22,634 nt of DNA, from assembly GCA_016201425.1 (NCBI GenBank), contig JACQCW010000098.1, positions 1 to 22,634 of the forward strand, written 5' to 3'. Positions within the stretch are counted from its first letter, which is position 1, and the number at the start of each line of letters is the position of its first letter. The translations under genes were made by a program, and so were the position numbers. This document shows positions 7,568-15,045 of the stretch, one piece after another. The DNA is from Candidatus Vogelbacteria bacterium. GTDB taxonomy: Bacteria > Patescibacteria > Paceibacteria > UBA9973 > UBA12445. The notes beneath the pieces were generated by a model, which was not told where the DNA came from, made no database searches, and saw nothing but the letters and a program-made list of their open reading frames with translations.

Positions 7568-8254
7568 ATGCAAAATTATTCAAGCGACGAGTTAAATGAG
7601 ATTTTCCAAACTCTGCCGGAGGAGTTGAAGGATGCTATTGTTTCGGTTGATACAGCCAAAATTATTAACGATACGGGCAAGAAATATGGACTGCATGTCG
7701 ACCAGATCGGTGCAGTGGCAAACCAAACCGGCTTGGTTTTGCTAGGGATTGTGCATCCAACCGAGTTCGTGAGTGCAGTTACAAAGGCGGCTGGGATTGA
7801 GCGTGTGGTGGCCAGCCAAATCGCCTCCGACATAAACGACAAAATATTTTTGAAGGTTCGTGAAATTCTCCAAGGTGTGACTGCCAAAAAAACCGAGGAA
7901 GAGCCGGCCGAAGAAAATGGCCCAAGACCACTTCGCGATGCCCTGCTTCAGGCTATTGAGAATCCAGAAGGGTTAACCAAAAAGCCAGTGCCTCCAAAAC
8001 CAGCACCCATACCCCTTGTTGAAATTAAGGACCCGTATGCACCAACAAAAGCCACGGCCCCGGTTATGGCACCAATCCCGATACGGGGAGATACGACCTC
8101 TGATGAGAGGAGGTCGGACCTTCCCGTATCGGCCACACCATCAATTCTTGAACAAAAAATGTCCGGCCAAGTTGATATGACTAAAACAGAAGTCAAAATT
8201 GAAGAGCCCCAAACTGGCGGTAAAAAGATCGATCCATATAGAGAACAGTTTTAA
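7568..8254 (+). CDS. Conserved cytoplasmic protein of unknown function in the secretion-like operon
   Basis: This 228-residue protein has no signal peptide or membrane segment. Residues 1-105 look like a compact all-helical domain (LPEELKDAI, then GLHVDQIGAVANQTGLVLLG, then a helix-rich stretch). Residues 106-228 are Pro-, Lys- and Glu-rich and probably disordered. Proteins with this helical domain sit upstream of prgI and virB4 in other Patescibacterial loci as far as I recall, but no function is known to me. Codons for residues 171-188 (PIRGDTTSDERRSDLPVS) coincide with a 55-base palindromic element at 8078-8132, in the disordered part where an insertion would do little harm. The gene is 11 bases after the VirB6-like gene and 10 bases before prgI. 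It could be a cytoplasmic adaptor for the ATPase; this is only a guess from context. Confidence 0.75.
   Translation: MQNYSSDELNEIFQTLPEELKDAIVSVDTAKIINDTGKKYGLHVDQIGAVANQTGLVLLGIVHPTEFVSAVTKAAGIERVVASQIASDINDKIFLKVREILQGVTAKKTEEEPAEENGPRPLRDALLQAIENPEGLTKKPVPPKPAPIPLVEIKDPYAPTKATAPVMAPIPIRGDTTSDERRSDLPVSATPSILEQKMSGQVDMTKTEVKIEEPQTGGKKIDPYREQF
8078..8132. repeat. 55-bp long palindromic element inserted in frame in the gene at 7568
   Basis: Positions 8078-8100 can pair with 8110-8132 around a 9-base loop: 20 of 23 positions are Watson-Crick, one is G-T, and two are mismatches. The outer arms CCGATACGGG / CCCGTATCGG match perfectly over 10 bases and the inner arms CGACCTC / GAGGTCG over 7. The right half holds the 13-mer GGAGGTCGGACCT also found in rsmA at 302-314. 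Such a long stem inside a coding region of a low-complexity linker suggests a mobile palindromic element of the kind described as Rickettsia palindromic elements; that comparison is inference. Confidence 0.7.
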
Positions 8255-8264
8255 CTAAACTTAA

Positions 8265-8678
8265 TTGCAGTTTCAAGTTCCACAATTTATAGACGTTGAA
8301 GATAAAATTTTTGGACCTCTAACGTTCAAGCAGTTTATCTATATCTTAGGTGGAGCTGGGGGCACATATGTGATATATAAAATTATTCCAAACACATACC
8401 TAGCCTTGTTGGCGGCTTCACCGGTCATCATCTTCGCTCTTGCACTATCCTTTCAACAAGTTAACGGCCGGCCATTTATTGTGATGCTCGAAGCAGGTTT
8501 CCGTTATCTCATTGCACATAAGTTATATTTGTGGAAAAAGTCAGCACCAAAAGCCAAGCCAGACGGAACTATTGAGGCCACAACAGAACAAGCACCAGTA
8601 TTTAATCCAAAACTAGTCTCTAGCAAACTTAAAGACCTAACATGGAGTCTAGATGTACACGAAAAAATAGATAAATAA
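8265..8678 (+). CDS. PrgI family protein (VirB3-like inner-membrane component)
   Basis: The 137-residue protein starts MQFQVPQFIDVEDKIFGPLT, the hallmark of the PrgI family: a Q-V-P-Q/K-F-I/L-x-x-E-D-K-I-x-G-x-L-T-x-R/K-Q N terminus followed by two close membrane helices (about 21-40 and 43-62) and a conserved F-x-x-x-L-x-A-G-F-R-Y. PrgI proteins occupy the VirB3 position in Gram-positive type IV systems and are encoded next to the VirB4 ATPase, as here. The tail (about 92-137) is charged and Lys-rich. A TTG at 8265 is the only start that keeps the conserved N terminus. There is no Shine-Dalgarno. The stop is followed by 24 bases that contain a -10 like box for the next gene. Confidence 0.88.
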   Translation: MQFQVPQFIDVEDKIFGPLTFKQFIYILGGAGGTYVIYKIIPNTYLALLAASPVIIFALALSFQQVNGRPFIVMLEAGFRYLIAHKLYLWKKSAPKAKPDGTIEATTEQAPVFNPKLVSSKLKDLTWSLDVHEKIDK

Positions 8679-8696
8679 AACAAAAAAGCTTATAAT
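8668..8696 (+). promoter_or_regulatory. Possible internal promoter for a leaderless virB4-region transcript
   Basis: A perfect TATAAT at 8691-8696 has a 4/6 match to TTGACA (TAGATA, 8668-8673) at the ideal 17-base spacing. The expected transcription start is at 8703, exactly the G of the GTG start of the next gene. This would give a leaderless mRNA. In AT-rich DNA a TATAAT can arise by chance. Confidence 0.4.
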
Positions 8697-8702
8697 TAGA
8701 AC

Positions 8703-9365
8703 GTGGATCGCACAAAATCAAAATCAAGTCAGGAGTTCGTTCCTGTAAAAGAGGTACGAGAGGGGATAACTATCTTGAAGGATGGTTCGATGCAAATGGT
8801 TTTGGCTGCCTCTTCACTAAACTTCGCCCTCAAATCTCATGATGAACAAACCGCAATTCTCTTACAATACCAAAACTTCCTAAACTCTCTTGATTTCACA
8901 ATGCAAATTTTGATCGAATCCAAAAAATTAGACATCAAGCCGTATTTGGCAACCATAGACGAACGAATTGCAGCGCAAACCGAAGATCTTTTAAAAGTGC
9001 AGACCAGAGAATACAAGGAATTCATTAGGAAATTTACTGAGACAGTAAACATTATGTCAAAATCTTTCTTTGTAGTCGTCCCATACAATCCACCAGTGAT
9101 GCAAGTTGGTACAAGTAGTACGGCTTCTCCTTTGGCAAAACTTTTTGGCCGGACATCAGATAAAACGGTAACCCAACAAGAAACCGCAAATTTTGAAGAG
9201 AACCGCTCCCAGCTTGAGCAGCGAGTGAACGTTGTCAGCCAAGGACTCTCCAGGCTTGGAGTAAGAACGCTTAGATTAGGCACCGAAGAGTTAATTGAAC
9301 TGTTCTTTAGAATATTTAACCCTGAGGAGGCTGGTGGGATAACCGGTCAAGCACAAAGCAAATAA
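8703..9365 (+). CDS. VirB4/TraC N-terminal-like protein (separate ORF before the VirB4 ATPase)
   Basis: The 220-residue protein contains FVPVKEVREGITILKDGSMQMVL, an S-x-N-F-x-L-K-S-x-D-E-Q stretch, then Q-N-F-L-N-S-L-D-F-T-M-Q-I. This layout resembles the N-terminal domain of TraC/VirB4-type ATPases, in which a short beta element is followed by a helical part. It has no Walker motifs. Residues 115-135 (K-S-F-F-V-V-V-P-Y-N-P) resemble the end of the same domain. The ATPase is encoded 4 bases further on by its own gene, so the VirB4 function appears divided over two proteins, a common arrangement in Patescibacteria as I recall. The start is a GTG at 8703 with no Shine-Dalgarno and a TATAAT 6 bases before it. 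The function is probably to bind the ATPase to the PrgI/VirB6 membrane part. No transmembrane segment is evident. Confidence 0.7.
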   Translation: MDRTKSKSSQEFVPVKEVREGITILKDGSMQMVLAASSLNFALKSHDEQTAILLQYQNFLNSLDFTMQILIESKKLDIKPYLATIDERIAAQTEDLLKVQTREYKEFIRKFTETVNIMSKSFFVVVPYNPPVMQVGTSSTASPLAKLFGRTSDKTVTQQETANFEENRSQLEQRVNVVSQGLSRLGVRTLRLGTEELIELFFRIFNPEEAGGITGQAQSK

Positions 9366-9369
9366 TACA

Positions 9370-11178
9370 ATGGCTTTATTTGGAAAATCAGACAATAATA
9401 AAAATAGTGTAGCGGCAATTCTACCACAGGACATCTATAGAGAGGGTGTTTTGGAGTTACAAGACGTCATCGCTCCGTCTGCGCTAAAAATAACCCAAGA
9501 CAGCATAATCCTTGGTGAAAAAATCGCTCGAGTATTTTTCGTTATCTCATATCCAAGATTCTTATCAGAGGGTTGGTTTTCTCCCATAATAAATTTGGAT
9601 AGGGTATTCGATATTTCAATACTAATTCATCCAATTGACACGTCTACCATTCTTCGACAACTACAGAAAAAAATTACAGAAGTGCAAAGCCAAATAAGTA
9701 TCAATGAAAAGAAAGGTCTTGTTAGGGATCCAATTCTAGACACAGCCTACAGAGATATTGAAAAGCTGCGGGACGAACTACAACAAGCGAGAGAAAAAAT
9801 CTTCGATGTCGGAGTTTATATAACAATTTATGGTGAAAACGAGGAGGCGCTGGGTAAGGCAGAGGCAGAGATAAAAAATCTGTTGGACTCAAAACTTATC
9901 TATATAAAACCAGCGCTCTTCCAACAAGAAGAAGGTTTCAAAAGCGTTTTGCCGATCGCAAACGACCAATTGAATGTAAACACTAAATTAAATTCATCTC
10001 CGCTATCTTCAATGTTTCCATTTGTGTCGTTTGATCTTACCTCAAACAAAGGGATTTTATACGGCATCAATCGACACAACTCAAGTTTAATCTTATTTGA
10101 TAGATTTTCGCTTGAAAACTACAACTCCGTTATTTTTGCCAAATCAGGCGCAGGTAAGTCATACGCCACCAAACTAGAGATCCTTAGATCTTTAATGTTC
10201 GATACCGAGGTAATCGTAATCGACCCAGAGCGAGAGTACGAATTCCTAGCCGAGGCTGTGGGCGGTCGTTACTTCAATATTTCTTTGAGTTCCGAACACC
10301 ACATCAACCCATTCGATTTACCTTTTGTAAGAGAAGATGAATCTCCTGCCGACATCTTGCGTTCAAATATAATCAGTTTGGTTGGACTCTTTAGAATAAT
10401 GCTCAGCGGCTTAACTCCAGAAGAGGACGCGGTCATGGATACAGCAATCAGAGAGACATACGCTCTTAAGGATATCACTGCCGATTCAGATTTCTCAGGC
10501 AAAGAGCCACCGCTTCTTTCTGATTTGGAGCTTGTGCTGGCTGGCATGGATGGGGGAGCGGGGATTGCTCAAAGACTTCTCAAATACACCCAAGGAACAT
10601 GGGCGGGTTTCCTAAACAAGCCGACCAATGTGGATATCAACAAAAAGTTCATCGTCTTCTCTGTACGAGACATGGAGGATGAGCTCAAGCCGGTGGCGAT
10701 GCATATTATTATGAACTATATTTGGAATGCAATTCGCCGTAATTTAAGGAAGCGACTTCTGGTTGTCGATGAGGCGTGGTGGATGATGAAGTCTGAGGAC
10801 ACAGCCTCATTTCTCTTTGGTCTGGCAAAAAGATGCCGAAAATATTACCTGGGCCTTGCGACTATAACCCAAGATGTGGCAGACTTTATGGCCTCACCGT
10901 ATGGAAAACCGATCATCAACAACTCTTCTATTCAATTTTTGATGAAGCAAGCCCCGGCGGCCATCGACACACTACAAAAAACATTTAATCTCACTGATGA
11001 GGAAAAATACCTCCTACTAGAGTCAGATGTGGGGGAGGGAATCTTCTTTGCTGGTCTTAAGCATGTTGCGATAAAGACCATTGCGTCTTATACAGAAGAC
11101 CAAATTATTACATCTGATCCGTCCCAGCTCTTATCAATAAAACGGGCCAAAGACGAGCTCAAGGCCGCGCAAGGATAA
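9370..11178 (+). CDS. virB4: VirB4-family type IV secretion ATPase
   Basis: The 602-residue protein is a VirB4/TraC-type hexameric ATPase that powers substrate transfer or pilus assembly at the cytoplasmic face of type IV machines. The N-terminal domain (about 20-200) has the family's ferredoxin-like and helical elements (ISYPRFLSEGWFSPIINLDR, then a coiled-coil helix around 95-145). The C-terminal RecA-like domain has Walker A AKSGAGKS (257-264), an I-D-P-E-R-E-Y strand (284-290), Walker B RLLVVDEAWWMM (462-473) and a conserved T-I-T-Q-D-V-A-D-F (498-506). All catalytic residues are present. The ATG at 9370 is 4 bases after the preceding stop, and the end overlaps the next start by one base (TAATG). 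A substrate-recruiting VirD4 is not seen, and the fold of VirD4 and VirB4 is similar, but the N-terminal domain here is of VirB4 type. Confidence 0.92.
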   Translation: MALFGKSDNNKNSVAAILPQDIYREGVLELQDVIAPSALKITQDSIILGEKIARVFFVISYPRFLSEGWFSPIINLDRVFDISILIHPIDTSTILRQLQKKITEVQSQISINEKKGLVRDPILDTAYRDIEKLRDELQQAREKIFDVGVYITIYGENEEALGKAEAEIKNLLDSKLIYIKPALFQQEEGFKSVLPIANDQLNVNTKLNSSPLSSMFPFVSFDLTSNKGILYGINRHNSSLILFDRFSLENYNSVIFAKSGAGKSYATKLEILRSLMFDTEVIVIDPEREYEFLAEAVGGRYFNISLSSEHHINPFDLPFVREDESPADILRSNIISLVGLFRIMLSGLTPEEDAVMDTAIRETYALKDITADSDFSGKEPPLLSDLELVLAGMDGGAGIAQRLLKYTQGTWAGFLNKPTNVDINKKFIVFSVRDMEDELKPVAMHIIMNYIWNAIRRNLRKRLLVVDEAWWMMKSEDTASFLFGLAKRCRKYYLGLATITQDVADFMASPYGKPIINNSSIQFLMKQAPAAIDTLQKTFNLTDEEKYLLLESDVGEGIFFAGLKHVAIKTIASYTEDQIITSDPSQLLSIKRAKDELKAAQG

Positions 11179-11621
11179 TGCTAAAAATAAATTGGTACTT
11201 AGTTTATTTCGCGGCAGCATGTCTTGATATTATACACACCCTAGTGGAGTGGGGCACTGCTGGCACGCTAGCTTTAGTGATCAATCGATTAATCACAATT
11301 TTTGCCGTTATGTCGTTCGCGTTATACTTCGAGATAACTGGGGTTACTGGTTGGATGTTTCCACTATTAGGAGTTGGTGGAGCTCTAGAAGTTCCACTTC
11401 TGGGTGATGTACTTGAGGGACTTCCAATAGACTGGCTAGTTATGGTTTGGAGAATACACAGAAAAAATCGTAAGGTGGGCAAGCTAGAAGCACTGGCAGA
11501 GAAGGCCGCAGGAGAATATAATAACGAAAGGGGTGATGAGGCACCGACAGAAAATCAATCAGAAGCAAGTGAGAGTCAGTACACACCAGAACCTAAAGAA
11601 CCAAAACAGGAAGAGGTATGA
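11178..11621 (+). CDS. Small membrane protein with acidic tail, unknown function
   Basis: This 147-residue protein follows virB4 with a one-base overlap (TAATG) and overlaps the next gene by four bases (ATGA), so translation is likely coupled on both sides. Residues 1-95 are hydrophobic, with membrane segments near 5-22, 31-50 and 54-72 and a patch LPIDWLVMVWRIHRKNRK that ends the membrane part with a basic cluster (cytoplasmic by the positive-inside rule). Residues 100-147 are rich in Glu, Pro, Gln and Ser and look disordered. I do not recognise a family and see no catalytic motif. Position between the ATPase and secreted proteins suggests a structural subunit of the machine. Confidence 0.75.
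   Translation: MLKINWYLVYFAAACLDIIHTLVEWGTAGTLALVINRLITIFAVMSFALYFEITGVTGWMFPLLGVGGALEVPLLGDVLEGLPIDWLVMVWRIHRKNRKVGKLEALAEKAAGEYNNERGDEAPTENQSEASESQYTPEPKEPKQEEV
11608..11616 (+). promoter_or_regulatory. Shine-Dalgarno-like sequence before the gene at 11618
   Basis: AGGAAGAGG ends one base before the ATG at 11618, inside the coding sequence of the previous gene. It is the clearest purine-rich ribosome-binding candidate before any start in this window; most other starts have AT-rich leaders. The spacing to GAGG is short but that to AGGA is normal. Confidence 0.4.
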
Positions 11622-12592
11622 AAAACTTATTACACAAATCAATAATAATTTCATTACTTGTTTTGTCTCCGGTGATTTCCTTTGCAATGACAGAAACTAC
11701 AACTGGTGGGCAGCTATCCGCTGAAATATCTCCCACAGATCCTGGGCCATTTACAGACACGTCAGTTAATCTCGTCAGCTATGATGTAGACTTAAGCCAC
11801 TCAAATATTATTTGGACAATAAACGGCCAAAAACAAAAAGAGGGGATTGGTGCAAACAATTTGCAACTTACTACGGGTCCAGTTGGCAAGAAGATCCTAA
11901 TTAACATTGAGGTTTTATCCCAGGATGGAAAGGATATAACAAAAGAAATCTCAATGATCCCCGAAGATGTCGACTTATTGTGGCAATCAAATGGATATGT
12001 GCCGCCGTTTTATGAGGGAAAATCCGAGGTTGTAGCGGGGGGTGATGTAAAGCTTCTTGCATTGCCAAATTTTGTATCAGAAGATGGATCAAAGATTGAT
12101 GCTTCAAAACTTATTTATAACTGGCGGACAAATGGAGAGATTGTATCTTCTGGTTATGGGCAAAGCTTCATAACTACATCGGTAGATGAATCACTGCCGC
12201 AGGATACTTTCGCAGTGGACGTATCGAGCACAGACGACATCATGAGAGCATCAAAGATTATAAACCTGAGACCGCACCTTCCAGTGGTTTTACTCTATGA
12301 AACAAACCCTTTATCCGGAACAATTTTCCAGAAATCTCTTTTAAATAGCATCCAGATGAATGCTGCCGAAATGACAGTTATAGCAGAGCCATATTTCTTC
12401 AATACAAAAGACCTGGGTTATTTATGGAGTGTAAACAACGAACCGCCCTCAGCAGACCTAAACAGCAAACAGCTCACCGTTAGACAACCATCAGGAAGCG
12501 GAGAATCGCTCCTAAATATATTAATTAATTCTGCTTCACAATCTGCCCAGATGAATCTTATAATTAAGTTCGGCAGAACAGCTAATTTTTAA
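11618..12592 (+). CDS. Secreted protein with Ig/PKD-like beta domains
   Basis: The 324-residue protein has a signal peptide (about 1-23, S-F-A end). The mature part shows three segments with the beta-sandwich signature of Ig or PKD-like folds: I-W-T-I-N-G (about 65-70), Y-N-W-R-T-N-G (about 167-173) and Y-L-W-S-V-N-N (about 268-274), each followed by an alternating hydrophobic strand pattern. No cysteine pairs or enzymatic motifs stand out. Its place between the ATPase genes and the pilin makes an extracytoplasmic scaffold or pilus-associated role likely. The start overlaps the previous stop by four bases. The exact domain family is not certain. Confidence 0.75.
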   Translation: MKNLLHKSIIISLLVLSPVISFAMTETTTGGQLSAEISPTDPGPFTDTSVNLVSYDVDLSHSNIIWTINGQKQKEGIGANNLQLTTGPVGKKILINIEVLSQDGKDITKEISMIPEDVDLLWQSNGYVPPFYEGKSEVVAGGDVKLLALPNFVSEDGSKIDASKLIYNWRTNGEIVSSGYGQSFITTSVDESLPQDTFAVDVSSTDDIMRASKIINLRPHLPVVLLYETNPLSGTIFQKSLLNSIQMNAAEMTVIAEPYFFNTKDLGYLWSVNNEPPSADLNSKQLTVRQPSGSGESLLNILINSASQSAQMNLIIKFGRTANF

Positions 12593-12601
12593 TAATCACA
12601 A

Positions 12602-13009
12602 ATGAAAAACAAAATATCAACCATTCTGTTATTCTTCATGTTTATATTTATATTTAAGACATCGCCAGCCTTCGCGGCAGACTATAAATTATTGTCGCCA
12701 ATTGGTTCAATTACGTCAGTAAACACAACCACAGACTTTAATAATTATCTTCAGACAATTATAAACATTTGTATCGCTGTCACGGCCACCCTAAGTGTTA
12801 TAATGCTTATTATTGGCGGATTACAATATGTTTTTTCAAGCGTCAGCGAAACAACAAAAAAGGACGCGAAAGAGCGTATTACAAACGCGATCCTGGGTAT
12901 TTTAATTGTTCTTTCAGGTTACCTTATATTGAGCACAATAGATCCAAAACTTCTCAAACTAGACTTCCCTGCGGTGCCAACCAAAGATCAACTTAAACCT
13001 CTAAACTAA
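12602..13009 (+). CDS. Type IV secretion-type pilin (two-helix, VirB2-like)
   Basis: The 135-residue protein has a signal peptide (about 1-25, S-P-A-F-A|AD) and two membrane helices, about 50-73 and 93-112, separated by a short charged loop (S-E-T-T-K-K-D-A-K-E-R, 82-92). This layout and the words IIGGLQYVFSS and AILGILIVLSGY match the T4SS pilin family of Patescibacteria, which resembles VirB2/TrbC. VirB2 subunits are cleaved by signal peptidase, sit in the membrane and polymerise into a pilus or channel. It lacks a type IV prepilin (PilD) cleavage motif and so is not a type IV pilus pilin. It stands 9 bases after the Ig-like gene. The AT-rich leader has no Shine-Dalgarno. Confidence 0.85.
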   Translation: MKNKISTILLFFMFIFIFKTSPAFAADYKLLSPIGSITSVNTTTDFNNYLQTIINICIAVTATLSVIMLIIGGLQYVFSSVSETTKKDAKERITNAILGILIVLSGYLILSTIDPKLLKLDFPAVPTKDQLKPLN

Positions 13010-13022
13010 ATTTTAATAAACA

Positions 13023-14330
13023 ATGAATGGCAACGTAACAAAAATTCTGATCGTAGTAACTCTGTTGTTGATATTTTTGTTCTCCGGTTTTGGTATCTAT
13101 AAATACTTTTCTAACTCATCGGTGCCTAGCACACCAAACCAGACCAATAATCAGGGGCCAGCCTTTCCACAAAGCCCAAATAATCCTGCGGGCAGCGGCA
13201 CCCCTGGTTCGGAATCAAACACAGAAAACGTTGTGGTCGGTCGTCCAATTGCCACATCAACAACCGAGGTTCCTGGGGCAAATTTCAAAATTATCACCAC
13301 AAAACCTGTTTCCGGATCGTATTTTGTTGAAAAAACAGATACAGGCAGTAAAGGGCCTCGACTTTATATACGATACTCCGAAAGAGAAACTGGCCACTTA
13401 TACGAGATTGCATATAACGAAAACATCCCGACCGAACTTTCTAATACCACCGTCACCAGAGTTTACGAATCCTATTTCAATAGTTCTGGTGATACTATTC
13501 TCTATCGTCGCCTCGGGGATGACTATACAATCCAAAACATTGTCTCACGCTTTGAGCCAGTCCAAGCTCCAACTTCAACCGAGGAGGTTTTAGTAAGCGT
13601 TGTCGGGAAACTTAACCAATCACCAATCCAGACAAACATCAAAGAGGTCGCAATATCGCCAGATCGGAGTAAACTTTTTAATCTAACGGCGATTAGCAAT
13701 GATTTTGTTGGAACAATAGAAAACTTTGGGGGTAAACCAACAGGGAGAACGCAGATTTTTAGTTCACCCTTAGGTGAATGGCAAGTCCAGTGGCCCACAA
13801 ACGACACTTTGTTTTTTAACACGAAGCCTTCTGCCGACACCCCAGGATTTTTATATTCTGTAAGCGTTAATAAACCTAATTTAGTCAAAATTTTGGGAGG
13901 CATAAACGGGCTCACTACAAACATAAACCAGAAGGCCAAAAAGCTCATCTATTCTGAAAGCACTGGCGGCTGGCTTTCGACATATTACTTTGACCTAGTG
14001 ACACAAGCGCGGTCGGAATTCCCACTCAAGACCCTTCCTGAAAAGTGCGTGTGGGGTGGCATCGAAAAAGACATACTTTATTGCGCAGTGCCAATAACAC
14101 CGGCCATTAACATTTACCCGGATGCCTGGTACCAGGGCGTTATATCATTCAACGACGAAATATGGCAAATCAACACAACAACAGGACAAACAAAGATCAT
14201 TACAGACAAGGATAGTTTAGATAAATATGGCGGAATAGACGCCACTAAATTACAACTCAGCCCAAACGAAGACTACCTTTCGTTTATTAACAAAAAGGAT
14301 CAATCACTTTGGTTGGTCAAGCTGAAATAA
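13023..14330 (+). CDS. Membrane-anchored protein with predicted beta-propeller-like exterior domain
   Basis: The 435-residue protein has an N-terminal membrane anchor (about 6-27), a Pro/Asn/Ser/Gly-rich linker (about 30-75) and a long beta-rich part. The beta part repeats short strands of the form S-P-D-R-S-K-L-F-N and L-S-P-N-E-D-Y-L-S-F, as in WD40/TolB-like propellers, with T-G-H-L-Y-E-I and E-I-W-Q-I-N-T-T-T-G-Q as further strand/turn words. No catalytic site is visible. As the last gene of the plus-strand run it is probably the surface partner of the pilin. Its 3' end overlaps the end of yidC on the other strand by 14 bases, and no terminator was found there. Confidence 0.75.
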   Translation: MNGNVTKILIVVTLLLIFLFSGFGIYKYFSNSSVPSTPNQTNNQGPAFPQSPNNPAGSGTPGSESNTENVVVGRPIATSTTEVPGANFKIITTKPVSGSYFVEKTDTGSKGPRLYIRYSERETGHLYEIAYNENIPTELSNTTVTRVYESYFNSSGDTILYRRLGDDYTIQNIVSRFEPVQAPTSTEEVLVSVVGKLNQSPIQTNIKEVAISPDRSKLFNLTAISNDFVGTIENFGGKPTGRTQIFSSPLGEWQVQWPTNDTLFFNTKPSADTPGFLYSVSVNKPNLVKILGGINGLTTNINQKAKKLIYSESTGGWLSTYYFDLVTQARSEFPLKTLPEKCVWGGIEKDILYCAVPITPAINIYPDAWYQGVISFNDEIWQINTTTGQTKIITDKDSLDKYGGIDATKLQLSPNEDYLSFINKKDQSLWLVKLK

Positions 14331-15045
14331 TTTTTTTAGCCTGTTTTTTAACGAAAAACTCGTGACCAATAGTAAAAAGATTGTTTACTATCCAATAGAC
14401 CGAAACAGCTGTATTGAGTTTGTAAGATACAAACATTATAAATACTGGCAAAATAAATTTGACTTGAAAGTTCATGCTTTGGGCCAATGTATCGCCAAAA
14501 GAATCCTCATCTTTCCCCCCTTTTTTTGGGCTAGGGGGCAGTGACAACTGAACCTGAACAAATTGCGTTAGTCCAACCAACACAGACAACAAAAAACTTT
14601 TTTGGGTTAGATCAATTAAACCAAAAAGCAGGTGACTAATAAGTTGTGGCCGAAGAATGAAGCTGTACAAATCGGCTGAGGTAAGATCGATCCCTGCTTT
14701 GAACACAAAAAACAGTGCGAGAATAATTGGTAATTGGATAAACATAAGAAAAACTCCGGAAAAAGGATTAACTCCGTGTTCTTTATACAGACTCATGATT
14801 TTGGCGGCCTGCTCCTGTTGATCGTTTTTATGAACTTCTTTTATTTTTGCCAGTTGTGGCTCAAGTTCTTTTAGTTTTTTTTGAGTTTTTATGGTTTTGT
14901 GAGAAACCGGTATTAACAAAACCTTTACAAAAAGAGTTAGGACGATAACAGCCATGCCTAAATCATGTCCAGGCAAAATTGCAGTCAAAAAAACTAAGGC
15001 GTTATACAGAGGTCGGTAAAAAAAATTATGAAATAGAAATTGCAT
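14317..15045 (-). CDS. yidC: Membrane protein insertase YidC/Oxa1
   Basis: YidC inserts proteins into the cytoplasmic membrane alone or with SecYEG. The 242-residue protein is the short Oxa1 core without the large periplasmic domain of Gram-negative YidC. Membrane segments are near 28-47, 97-116, 150-166 and 194-225, and the cytoplasmic hairpin (about 50-95, K-T-Q-K-K-L-K-E-L-E-P-Q) matches the family. The conserved groove arginine of TM1 is replaced by lysine (VLTLFVKVLLIPV, K41). The start is taken as ATG 15045, overlapping the rnpA stop by one base (TGATG), although a TTG one codon upstream is possible. The 5' order rpmH, rnpA, yidC is the classic origin cluster. A run of 6 C and 7 T (plus strand, 14515-14527) lies in a loop. 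Confidence 0.93.
   Translation of the reverse strand: MQFLFHNFFYRPLYNALVFLTAILPGHDLGMAVIVLTLFVKVLLIPVSHKTIKTQKKLKELEPQLAKIKEVHKNDQQEQAAKIMSLYKEHGVNPFSGVFLMFIQLPIILALFFVFKAGIDLTSADLYSFILRPQLISHLLFGLIDLTQKSFLLSVLVGLTQFVQVQLSLPPSPKKGGKDEDSFGDTLAQSMNFQVKFILPVFIMFVSYKLNTAVSVYWIVNNLFTIGHEFFVKKQAKKIISA

Noticed and set aside
14331..14337. Seven T after the last secretion gene as a terminator
   Set aside because: No stable GC stem precedes it, and it lies inside the yidC coding sequence on the other strand.
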